Assembly: GCA_946408125.1 (NCBI GenBank)
Contig: CAMJQW010000011.1
Span: 1 to 64,000 of the forward strand
Length of the DNA stretch: 64,000 nt
Source: an uncultured Fibrobacter sp.
GTDB lineage: Bacteria; Fibrobacterota; Fibrobacteria; Fibrobacterales; Fibrobacteraceae
Direction of reading: 5' to 3'
Part shown: positions 33,971 to 41,579 of the stretch, piece by piece
How the letters are laid out: each line of letters starts with the position of its first letter
How positions within the stretch are numbered: position 1 is the first letter of the stretch
Made by a program: the position numbers and the translations under genes
The notes under the pieces: generated by a model
Databases searched by the model: none
What the model saw: the letters and a program-made list of their open reading frames with translations, nothing else
What the model was told of the DNA's origin: nothing

Positions 33971-33985
33971 ACGCAAAAATGGCGT
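33971..33985. promoter_or_regulatory. ACGC-N7-GCGT palindrome upstream of deacetylase gene
   Basis: ACGC-AAAAATG-GCGT has the same arms and 7-base A-rich spacer as the two sites before the GH9 gene, though without the TTAATTA flank. It could be a shared operator or coincidence. Confidence 0.4.
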
Positions 33986-34005
33986 TTTTGAACTAAAAAC
34001 GGCAT

Positions 34006-34036
34006 TTTAGATTCCGGGTCAAGCCCGGAATGACGT
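34006..34036 (+). repeat. Flank-conserved hairpin repeat, copy A
   Basis: TTTAGAT, then stem-loop TCCGGGTCAAGCCCGGA, then ATGACGT. The family outline is TCTAGAT-hairpin-ATGACGT; other copies are at 34084, 43093 and 55833. Confidence 0.65.
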
Positions 34037-34044
34037 AAAACGAG

Positions 34045-34083
34045 CGTCATGGCTCTACTAACGTCATGGCGGCCTCACTATTA
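34045..34083 (-). repeat. Partial hairpin-repeat copies
   Basis: Two truncated units start with (A/G)CGTCATGGC (34045 and 34061), each followed by a CTA-rich end, leading into the full copy at 34084. They look like decayed or incompletely copied repeats. Confidence 0.5.
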
Positions 34084-34115
34084 ACGTCATGGCGGGCTAC
34101 GACCCGCCATCTAGA
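34084..34115 (-). repeat. Flank-conserved hairpin repeat, copy B
   Basis: On the plus strand ACGTCAT, stem-loop GGCGGGCTACGACCCGCC, ATCTAGA; this is the reverse orientation of the family. The 32 bases match copy C at all but one position (T for C in the loop). Confidence 0.7.
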
Positions 34116-34119
34116 ATTC

Positions 34120-34127
34120 TATCATTG
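34120..34127 (+). promoter_or_regulatory. Start-proximal TATCATTG box (AHCY-like gene)
   Basis: TATCATTG ends 5 bases (TCAAC) before the ATG at 34133, one mismatch to TAnnTTTG. It follows directly after hairpin repeat copy B. Confidence 0.4.
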
Positions 34128-34132
34128 TCAAC

Positions 34133-35215
34133 ATGCTTTTCGACGAAATCCTGAATGACGTCTACGAGGAACGCGAATATCCGGCCCTCTTGGCCCTGAC
34201 CCGAGAATGGGCGCAGGTGCGGCCTTTCGAGGGGTTGCGGGTGTTGGCGGCGACGCCGGTGTTCCGGAATACGCTGTTGCAGTACCGCGCTCTCCTGGCG
34301 GGCGGTGCCGATCTCGTCGTGGGCGTGGCCGGCGGGATGCCCTGCGACTCCGGTATCGTTGATTTTTTACGCGAAAACGGAATTCGCGTGGTCGGGTTGC
34401 AGGAAGCGCAAAAGCTTGCCTTTGATCTGATATTGGATTGCGCGGGCCAGTTTTCGGCGTGCCATCCGCGCTTCGGGTTCGTGGAGCTTACGCGGAGCGG
34501 CGTGCAGTTTTATGAGAATAGCGAACATCCGGTTTATGTGGCCGACAGCGGGATCGTGAAGCGCATCGAGACTTGCCTCGGGACGGGAGAAGGTTACGTG
34601 CGCGCACTCGCACAGCTTGGGCACGATTTTGACGACGGAAAAAAGTTCGTCGTGTTCGGGAGTGGCAAGGTGGGGCAGGGTATCGTACTGCAACTGCTGC
34701 GCTCCGGTGCAAACGTGCAGGTGGTGACGGATTGTTCGCGCGGCTCCAGCCCATTCTTAGATGCGAACGACGTGCCGGTCACGGACTGCAACGATTTGGA
34801 TGCTGTCGCCGCATTGGTGCGCGATGCCGATTTCGTGGTGACGGCGACAGGCGTGAAGGGAGCGCTTGACCGCCCGCAGGTGGTGGAAGCCCTGCTCGGC
34901 TCGCACGCGGTGCTTGCCAATATGGGCGTGGAAGACGAATACGGTCCAAGTATCCCGTCAACCCGTGTGCTCGCCGAAAAGAAACCTTTGAATTTTATCC
35001 TAGAAGAACCGACGCACCTCAAGTACATTGATGCGTCGCTCGCATTGCATGCCGCGCTCGGCGAATTGCTCGTGCGCGAAGCCGCGGATGGTCTCACCGC
35101 AAATAAAAAGGCGGGCCCGCTAGACCCGCCAAGTGAATTGGAACAGCGCATCCTCTCGATGACGATGCAGGATGGCCTCATCGGCCCCGAAATCGCCGAG
35201 ATGATGGGCTGGTAA
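34133..35215 (+). CDS. S-adenosylhomocysteine hydrolase-like NAD-binding protein
   Basis: A 360-residue protein whose layout follows adenosylhomocysteinase: an N-terminal substrate-domain echo (FEGLRVLAATPVFRNT ... GMPCDSGIVDFLRENGIRVV), VADSGIVKRIETCLGTGEGYVRAL in place of the NDSVTK region, then the NAD Rossmann fold KKFVVFGSGKVGQG and VTATGVKGAL. The usual EETTTG stretch and the Cys/His catalytic residues are not evident, and it is about 70 residues short. It may act on a different nucleoside-type substrate or be a regulatory relative. TATCATTG ends 5 bases before the ATG. Its stop abuts the convergent symporter stop. Confidence 0.6.
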   Translation: MLFDEILNDVYEEREYPALLALTREWAQVRPFEGLRVLAATPVFRNTLLQYRALLAGGADLVVGVAGGMPCDSGIVDFLRENGIRVVGLQEAQKLAFDLILDCAGQFSACHPRFGFVELTRSGVQFYENSEHPVYVADSGIVKRIETCLGTGEGYVRALAQLGHDFDDGKKFVVFGSGKVGQGIVLQLLRSGANVQVVTDCSRGSSPFLDANDVPVTDCNDLDAVAALVRDADFVVTATGVKGALDRPQVVEALLGSHAVLANMGVEDEYGPSIPSTRVLAEKKPLNFILEEPTHLKYIDASLALHAALGELLVREAADGLTANKKAGPLDPPSELEQRILSMTMQDGLIGPEIAEMMGW

Positions 35216-36649
35216 TTATTCCTTCGTTCCCTCGAGCTTCACGAAGAACTTCTTCGTCTCGCGGGCGACAATGCCGGAAAGCAAAATCAGCGCCACGAGG
35301 TTCGGGAAGGCCATGAGCCCGTTGAAGATGTCGGCGCTCGTCCACACGGCGCTCACCGTGAGGTAGGGACCGATGAACACGGCCGCCACGTAGAGCCAGC
35401 GGAAGGCGAGGATCGCGTTTTTCTTGCCGCGTCCGATAAGGTATTCCAGGCAGCGCTCGGAGTAGTAGGCCCAGCCGAGGACGGTGGTGAATGCGAAGAA
35501 CACGAGCGCCACGGTAAGGACGTAGGGAGCGATGCTTGCGCCGGCGGGGAGGTTCGAAAGTCCGCGGGTGAACGCTTCCATGGTGATGTTTACGCCCTGG
35601 AGCCCGAGTTCCGGAGTCCATGCGCCGGTGACCACGATGGCGAGGCCCGTCATGGAGCAGATGACAATTGTATCGATGAAGGTTCCCGTCATGCATACAA
35701 GACCCTGGCGAACCGGTTCCTTTGTCTTGGCTGCTGCGGCGGCAATCGGGGCCGAACCGAGGCCAGCCTCGTTACTGAAGATGCCGCGTGCGATACCCTT
35801 CTGCATCGCGATGAAGATGGTGCCTACCACGCCGCCCGTGACGGCGCTCGGGTTGAACGCCGCGCGGATGATGGTCTCGATGGCGGTCGAGATGTTCGAG
35901 AAGTTGAATCCGAGAATCAGCAGGCAGAAGATGATGTAGAAGATGGCCATGAACGGCACGATGTAGAGCGCGACCTTCGCGATGCGTTTTAAGCCACCGA
36001 TGATGACGCTCGCGGTGAACGCGGCGCAGAGCAGGCCCGCGATGGCGGTGGAGTACGAGACGGAGTTGCCGCCGATGTTCACGAATTCGCCGGTGGGGAT
36101 GACTGTCGCGACGGCCGAGGTAATGCCGTTCACCTGCGTGATGGTTCCGATGCCGAGCAGACCCGCGAGTACGCCGAACACGGCGAACAGCACGGCGAGC
36201 CACTTGAGGTTGAGCCCGAAGCGCTCCTTGATGCCGGTCTCGATGTAGTAGAAGGGGCCGCCCAATACTTTGCCGTCGCTTGCAACTTTGCGGTACTTGA
36301 CCGCGAGCAGGCCTTCGGAGTACTTGGTGGCCATGCCGAAGAAGGCGGCGACTTCCATCCAGAAGAGCGCGCCCGGGCCGCCCGTGCCGATGGCGGTCGC
36401 GACGCCCACGATGTTACCCGTGCCGACGGTCGCTGCGAGCGCGGTGCAGAGAGCCGCGAAGCTCGAGACTTCGCCTTCGCCTTCCTTTTCGCTGTGGAGC
36501 ATGTAGCGAAGCGCGTTGCCGAGGTTTGTCACCTGCAAGACGCCGAGGCGGCTCGTGAGCAGGATGCCTACGAAGAGGACGATGCCGATGAGGGGAATGC
36601 CCCACACGTAACCGTCGATAGTATCGAGAAATGCGTTTAAAGCTTCCAT
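35216..36649 (-). CDS. Sodium:alanine/glycine symporter (AGCS family)
   Basis: A 477-residue inner-membrane transporter with about 11 helices. Family hallmarks are ALAATVGTGNIVGVATAI in helix 2-3, GPGALFWMEVAAFFGMATKYSE, and FSNEAGLGSAPIAAAAAKTKEPVRQGL. It imports alanine or glycine with Na+. A clear AAGGA lies 8 bases before the ATG and GTTATCTTTTTG lies further upstream. Divergent from gltX. Confidence 0.93.
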   Translation of the reverse strand: MEALNAFLDTIDGYVWGIPLIGIVLFVGILLTSRLGVLQVTNLGNALRYMLHSEKEGEGEVSSFAALCTALAATVGTGNIVGVATAIGTGGPGALFWMEVAAFFGMATKYSEGLLAVKYRKVASDGKVLGGPFYYIETGIKERFGLNLKWLAVLFAVFGVLAGLLGIGTITQVNGITSAVATVIPTGEFVNIGGNSVSYSTAIAGLLCAAFTASVIIGGLKRIAKVALYIVPFMAIFYIIFCLLILGFNFSNISTAIETIIRAAFNPSAVTGGVVGTIFIAMQKGIARGIFSNEAGLGSAPIAAAAAKTKEPVRQGLVCMTGTFIDTIVICSMTGLAIVVTGAWTPELGLQGVNITMEAFTRGLSNLPAGASIAPYVLTVALVFFAFTTVLGWAYYSERCLEYLIGRGKKNAILAFRWLYVAAVFIGPYLTVSAVWTSADIFNGLMAFPNLVALILLSGIVARETKKFFVKLEGTKE

Positions 36650-36797
36650 TTTGAAGTCCTTGTAACTCGTTGATGGACAAAAAGATAACTAAACTACGGC
36701 CGCGTTTTCTTGAATTTGGGGCAAAATGAGCGGAAAAAAAGGATGTTTGCCCGAAAATTGCTATTTTTTGACACGAAAAAAACAAAAAGAGGATTCT

Positions 36798-38267
36798 ATG
36801 AGCGAAAATTCTGCTACCCGTCCTGTCCGCGTGCGTTTTGCCCCGAGCCCGACGGGCTACTTGCATGTGGGCGGTGCGCGCACGGCTATTTACAACTATT
36901 TCTTTGCCAAGCACATGGGCGGTACGTTCTACCTGCGCATCGAAGATACCGACCGCAAGCGCTATAACGAGACGGCGCTGCACGATTTGATGCGCGACCT
37001 CAAGTGGTTGGGACTCCAGTGGGACGAAGGTCCGGGTTGCGAAGGCGACTGCGGTCCGTACTTCCAGAGCGAACGCCTGGACATCTACCACCGCGAAATC
37101 AAGAAACTTCTGGATGCGGGTTGCGCCTACTACTGCTTCTGCACCGAGGAACGCTTGCAGGAAGTCCGTGCCGAACAGGAAAAGACTCATGTACCGGTTA
37201 CGGGTTACGATCGTCATTGCCGTAATATTTCCCGCGAAGAAGCCGAAGCCCGCATTGCCGCCGGCGAAAAGGCCGTGATCCGTTTCAAGGTTCCCGAAAC
37301 CGGCGTGACTGAATTCGACGACATGATCCGTGGCCATATCAGCTACCAGAACGAACTTTTGGACGACCTCGTGCTCATCAAGCGCGACGGTTACCCGACT
37401 TACCACTTTGCAAGCGTCGTCGATGACCACCTGATGGGAACGACGCACGTGCTCCGTGGCGATGAATGGATTAGCTCCACGCCCAAGCACGAACTCCTTT
37501 ACAAGGCCTTTGGCTGGCAGCCGCCCGTATGGTGCCACCTGCCGGTGATTCTCGACAAGAACGGCGGGAAGCTCAGTAAGCGCAAGGGTGCCGCCTCTGT
37601 GGGTGACTTCCGCGACCTCGGCTACCTGCCCGAAACGCTCGTGAACTACCTCGCGCTCCTCGGCTGGAACCCGGGCGACGACCGCGAAGTCATGACCATC
37701 AAGGAAATGGTCGAAAGCTTCACGCTCGAACGCATCAACCCGAAGTCCGCCAGTTTCGACGAGAAGAAGTTGCAGTGGATGAACGGCCAGCACATCCACA
37801 TGTGCGACGACGCGTTCCTCAAGGGAATCATGAAGGAAGGCCTTGCCGCAAAGGGTATCGACCTCTCCAACGAACCGGAAGCCCGCCTCGACGAAATTGT
37901 GAAGCAACTCAAGCCGCGTGCCCACTTCGTGCAGGACTTGGCCGAGATGGCTGTGTACTTCTTCGTGGCTCCGACGACCTACGACGAAAAGGGTGCCAAG
38001 AAGCACTTCGGTGAAGGCTCCAAGGAAGTCGCGACACTCGTGCGCGATATGCTCGCCTCTATCGAAGACTTCAAGACCCCGGTGATCGAGAAGGGTTTCT
38101 ACGACCTCGCTGAACGTTGCGGTCACAAGGTCGGTGAACTCGTCGGTGCTCCGCGCCTCGCTGTTTCTGGCGTTACCGCTGGCCCTGGCCTCTGGGAAAT
38201 GTTCGAAATCATCGGCAAGGAAGAAGTGCTCCGCCGCATCGACGTGGCAATGCCGTTGATGAAATAA
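36798..38267 (+). CDS. gltX: Glutamyl-tRNA synthetase
   Basis: A 489-residue class I aminoacyl-tRNA synthetase that charges tRNA-Glu. The nucleotide-binding HIGH-type motif is SPTGYLHVGGARTAIYNY, followed by RIEDTDRKR. The KMSKS-type loop is GKLSKRKGAASV. The anticodon-binding helical domain follows residue about 320. Length is typical. A longer frame back to 36726 has no family homology; the ATG at 36798 has GAGGA 5-9 bases upstream. The next gene starts 12 bases downstream, so gltX probably heads a plus-strand operon reaching queA. Confidence 0.96.
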   Translation: MSENSATRPVRVRFAPSPTGYLHVGGARTAIYNYFFAKHMGGTFYLRIEDTDRKRYNETALHDLMRDLKWLGLQWDEGPGCEGDCGPYFQSERLDIYHREIKKLLDAGCAYYCFCTEERLQEVRAEQEKTHVPVTGYDRHCRNISREEAEARIAAGEKAVIRFKVPETGVTEFDDMIRGHISYQNELLDDLVLIKRDGYPTYHFASVVDDHLMGTTHVLRGDEWISSTPKHELLYKAFGWQPPVWCHLPVILDKNGGKLSKRKGAASVGDFRDLGYLPETLVNYLALLGWNPGDDREVMTIKEMVESFTLERINPKSASFDEKKLQWMNGQHIHMCDDAFLKGIMKEGLAAKGIDLSNEPEARLDEIVKQLKPRAHFVQDLAEMAVYFFVAPTTYDEKGAKKHFGEGSKEVATLVRDMLASIEDFKTPVIEKGFYDLAERCGHKVGELVGAPRLAVSGVTAGPGLWEMFEIIGKEEVLRRIDVAMPLMK

Positions 38268-38279
38268 CACGCAAGAAAA

Positions 38280-39521
38280 ATGCGCAACCAGTTCCCACAT
38301 AGGCTATATACGCAGAAGCTTTTCTGCCGGCGCTGCCGCCGGGTGACGTATCATGGCCTGTTCGCGAAGGAACCGTATTCGACATACGGCGGCATGGCGC
38401 CGCATATCCCGCTGTTGTGCAGTTGCGACGACTGCGGCACGACCTTCGTTGCTTTCTCACAGGAATTTTCCATTGGTAACGGAAACAAGGGAACGGAATA
38501 CACGAAAATTTACGGGAAGAACAGGATTGTTCCCGGGAACTGGCTGTATTTCAAGGACAAGCTCAAACCGGGGGTTGTCAAGAGCTGTTTCCAGAGCGAG
38601 GACAAGGAAGTCTTTCTGGTGAGCTACGACGGTGCCCCTCCCGAAAAGATCGAATGTCCCAAGATCGTTATCCAGAACGAGGAAGCTCCGGAAGGCTATA
38701 GGCTCGTTCCCGCGCAGACAGCGCATGTGCTTATCGGCGACCACGTGTACCATGCCATCCGCGAGCAGTTCGGCATCGCGGTCGGGCTGGTGAGCGACGG
38801 TGGCAAGGACAAGCTTGCGATATTGCTGGACGACAACTCGCTCCTGTTCATCACGATTCCGCAATCCATGCAGAACGTTCCCAATGCGCAGCTTTCCGAG
38901 GCGGTGCGCCAGAAGCTCGCGTCGCTGTTTCCGGAAGATTCGCGCCGCGTACTCGTGACGGTGGGGCAGGGAATCATCTACCTGGACGGCATCGTGCGTA
39001 GCCTCGCGGTAAAGCGTGCCTTGTGCGCGTGCGTCAACAGCATGCCCCGCGTGCGCGGCTGCGTAGACTTTATGCGCGTGCAGATGGAAACCTACATTTC
39101 GGACGAACGGCTCGAAAACTCCATCTGGCGCATCCTCGATACGCCCGCGTTCAAGATTTTTGATTACAGTGCCGAAGTGAAGGACAGCAAGGCCGTCGTG
39201 AAGGCGAGCTGCTTCGATTCGAACTTCCCGAAGGATTTGGAAAACCGCATCGCCGACTTGCCCGGGCTGCAGGAGCTTTCGATGCAGATGAGTCCCGTAC
39301 CGGAAAGCTCTTCGGACATCCAGGTGACTTGCCGCGTCATCGAGAAGGAACTTGCGGGCAATTCGCGTTTGGGCGGCACCGTGATTCGTTTGAACTATTT
39401 CAACAACAAGTACGTGATGGAAGGGCGCGTCTCGAACGCTTTCCAGAAGCAGTGGGCGCTGATTAACGCTGTGAAGATGGTGAGAAGCGCATCGATAGAG
39501 AACAGGCTCAGGGTTTGTTGA
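38280..39521 (+). CDS. Zinc-ribbon protein with BON-like domains
   Basis: A 413-residue soluble protein. The N-terminus has two cysteine knuckles, FCRRC and CSCDDC, spaced about 30 residues apart, as in a zinc ribbon. A central part (about 60-200) is unassigned. About 220-268 fits a BON domain (VLVTVGQGIIYLDGIVRSLA ... VRGCVDFMRV), and the last about 60 residues (IRLNYFNNKYVMEGRVSNAF) look like a second one. BON domains usually bind lipid or ligands at the envelope, but there is no signal peptide here. Located between gltX and a WYL regulator on the same strand. Function unknown. Confidence 0.6.
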   Translation: MRNQFPHRLYTQKLFCRRCRRVTYHGLFAKEPYSTYGGMAPHIPLLCSCDDCGTTFVAFSQEFSIGNGNKGTEYTKIYGKNRIVPGNWLYFKDKLKPGVVKSCFQSEDKEVFLVSYDGAPPEKIECPKIVIQNEEAPEGYRLVPAQTAHVLIGDHVYHAIREQFGIAVGLVSDGGKDKLAILLDDNSLLFITIPQSMQNVPNAQLSEAVRQKLASLFPEDSRRVLVTVGQGIIYLDGIVRSLAVKRALCACVNSMPRVRGCVDFMRVQMETYISDERLENSIWRILDTPAFKIFDYSAEVKDSKAVVKASCFDSNFPKDLENRIADLPGLQELSMQMSPVPESSSDIQVTCRVIEKELAGNSRLGGTVIRLNYFNNKYVMEGRVSNAFQKQWALINAVKMVRSASIENRLRVC

Positions 39522-39537
39522 CCCAAAAGGAGAAGCT

Positions 39538-40509
39538 ATGGCCGGATACGAAAAGATAAGTACGGTGAAGGACCTGCTGAAACAGGAAATGACGGTGAGC
39601 CAGCTCGCTGTCGCGCTTGGCCGTGGCCCGCGAACGGTGTTCCGCTATCTGGAACTGCTCCGCAACGAAAATTGCGGACTCCGTAGCCACAAGAAGAATG
39701 GCGAGACAGTTTGGGTTATCCAGTCCGAAGAGAAGACGAACTTCAATCAGGAAATCGTGAAGCAGCTGGAAAAAGTCAAGAAGAACATCTCCGACGATTC
39801 TCCGACCGAAATGAAGAACCGCAAGCTTCTGGACAAGCTGATCAATGTGATGCAGGTAACTGACCCGGATGAATTCAAGCCCGAGGCGATTACCACGGAC
39901 CGTGACCTCGTCCTGGATTATGGCCCCTTCTGCGACAACAAGATTCAGGATGCGATGGTGAACAAGATTTTGGACGCCATCCACAAGAAACTCAAACTGC
40001 GCATGACCTATACGCATGTTGGTGACGAAAGCAAGAAGGAATCCATCGAGGTGAGCCCGGTCAAGGTCGTTATGCGTATTGACACCGTTTACTTGATTGC
40101 GGCCGACGATTCGTTTGAGAAGACGGGTGTGTTCAAGAACTACATGATGGAAAATATTTCCAACGTGATGATGACGAACAAGCCGGTAGAAAAGGATCTC
40201 GTTTTTGACGCGGCGATTCATTACAAGTACACGTACGGCAAGTACACTACGACGGAAGCGCCGCAGGACGTTGTGCTGATCATCAAGGAAAACTGGCTCA
40301 AGAAGCAGTTCGAAAAATCGCATTTCAATCCGCCGGTCCACCTGCGCAAGGACCGCAACAAGCAGGACGTGGTGGAAATGAAGATCCGCCTGACGCCCGA
40401 GTTCAAGACTTGGCTCTTCGGGATACTGCCGAGCGTGCAGATTCAGAAACCCGAAAGCCTCAAGGCCGAAATGAAGGCCCTGCTGAAGAAAACTCTGGAA
40501 GAGATGTAA
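39538..40509 (+). CDS. WYL-domain transcriptional regulator
   Basis: A 323-residue protein. The N-terminal winged HTH (about 1-60: TVSQLAVALGRGPRTVFRYL) is of the HTH_11/DeoR-like type. The middle (about 130-225) fits a WYL ligand-binding domain (KLKLRMTYTHVGDESKKESI, VSPVKVVMRIDTVYLIAAD), and the C-terminal part (VVLIIKENWLKKQFEKSHF) the WCX extension. Such proteins sense nucleic acid or nucleotide ligands, often in stress or defence contexts. No defence genes are adjacent; neighbours are tRNA genes. AAAAGGAG lies 6 bases before ATG, and queA starts 5 bases after its stop. Confidence 0.8.
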   Translation: MAGYEKISTVKDLLKQEMTVSQLAVALGRGPRTVFRYLELLRNENCGLRSHKKNGETVWVIQSEEKTNFNQEIVKQLEKVKKNISDDSPTEMKNRKLLDKLINVMQVTDPDEFKPEAITTDRDLVLDYGPFCDNKIQDAMVNKILDAIHKKLKLRMTYTHVGDESKKESIEVSPVKVVMRIDTVYLIAADDSFEKTGVFKNYMMENISNVMMTNKPVEKDLVFDAAIHYKYTYGKYTTTEAPQDVVLIIKENWLKKQFEKSHFNPPVHLRKDRNKQDVVEMKIRLTPEFKTWLFGILPSVQIQKPESLKAEMKALLKKTLEEM

Positions 40510-40514
40510 TCGTC

Positions 40515-41558
40515 ATGGAACATTCACTTTCTGATTACACCTTCGAATTCCCGAAGGAACTGATAGCGAGCCGCACGGCCGGCAAGGGCAAGACGCGCAT
40601 TCTGCATTGCCCCAAGGACGGCGGCGAGCGGCACATCATGAAGGCTCCCGAAATCGTCGAGCTTTTCCGTCCGGGAGACTGCCTGGTGGTGAACAACACG
40701 AAGGTGATTCCCGCGAGGCTTTTCGGACACACGCTGCATGGCGGCGAGGTCGAGACGCTGCTCGTGCAATCCCTGATTCCCGCGGAATCGGGTGAGGCGC
40801 GCTACGAGGCGCAGGTCCGGCCCGGAAAGGCTTTTAAGATTGGCCGAGAACTTGAGATAGCGGGTGTGAAAGCCATCGTGGAAGATATCAGGGAAGACGG
40901 TGCCCGCGTACTCCGGTTTGCCGCGACCCCGGTGGAACTCGAGGCGGTCATGAACCGCGAAGGTCACGTTCCTCTGCCGCCCTACATCAACCGCCCCGAT
41001 GACGAGGACGACAAGAAGGCGTACCAGACGATTTTTGCGAAGTATTCCGGTGCGGTGGCCGCGCCGACGGCGAGCCTGCACTTTAGCGAAGAAATGCTCG
41101 ACGCCCTGAAGGCGAAGGGCGTGCACGTGGCCGAAGTCACGCTTCACGTGGGGCCGGGCACGTTCCAGAACATCTCGGTCGAGGACTTTACGCAGCACAA
41201 GATGCACGGCGAGCATTACGAGCTTACGCAGGAAAACGCCGACATCATCAACAAGGCGAAGGCGGCGGGCGGGCGTATCGTGACCGTAGGGACGACATCT
41301 ACCCGCGTGGTCGAAACGATTGCCGACGAGAATGGGATCGTGAAGGCCCAGGCGGGCGTCACGCACGCGTTTTTCTATCCGGGATACCGCTACAAGATCG
41401 TGGACGGCCTGCTGACCAACTTCCATTGGCCCAAAAGTTCGCTCATTTTGCTCGTTTCGGCCTTCTATGGCCGCGAAAATACCCTCGAAGCCTACAGGAT
41501 GGCCGTCGAAAACAAGATGAAGCTGTTCAGTTACGGCGACGGTATGCTTATCCTCTAA
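40515..41558 (+). CDS. queA: S-adenosylmethionine:tRNA ribosyltransferase-isomerase
   Basis: A 347-residue enzyme that transfers the ribosyl moiety of SAM to preQ1-tRNA to make epoxyqueuosine. The family opening SLSDYTFEFPKELIA, the VVNNTKVIPARLFG strand, GHVPLPPYI and the GAVAAPTASLHFSEEML and HVGPGTFQ motifs are all present. Ending LTNFHWPKSSLILLVSAFYG is typical. The start at 40515 gives the family N-terminus; an upstream ATG at 40410 lies inside the WYL gene. Only 5 bases separate it from that gene. Confidence 0.95.
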   Translation: MEHSLSDYTFEFPKELIASRTAGKGKTRILHCPKDGGERHIMKAPEIVELFRPGDCLVVNNTKVIPARLFGHTLHGGEVETLLVQSLIPAESGEARYEAQVRPGKAFKIGRELEIAGVKAIVEDIREDGARVLRFAATPVELEAVMNREGHVPLPPYINRPDDEDDKKAYQTIFAKYSGAVAAPTASLHFSEEMLDALKAKGVHVAEVTLHVGPGTFQNISVEDFTQHKMHGEHYELTQENADIINKAKAAGGRIVTVGTTSTRVVETIADENGIVKAQAGVTHAFFYPGYRYKIVDGLLTNFHWPKSSLILLVSAFYGRENTLEAYRMAVENKMKLFSYGDGMLIL

Positions 41559-41566
41559 TTAGTATA

Positions 41567-41574
41567 TATATTTC
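41567..41574 (+). promoter_or_regulatory. Start-proximal TATATTTC box
   Basis: TATATTTC ends 5 bases (TTTAC) before the ATG at 41580. No Shine-Dalgarno. It suggests an own promoter for the membrane/TPR gene even though queA ends only 21 bases upstream. Confidence 0.5.
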
Positions 41575-41579
41575 TTTAC

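Noticed and set aside
34006-34115. Insertion sequence or transposon end
   Set aside because: The hairpins have no adjacent transposase or target-site duplication; they fit a REP-like repeat better.
36414-38300. 628-codon minus-strand frame over gltX
   Set aside because: Antisense to a well-supported housekeeping gene and lacks any motif.
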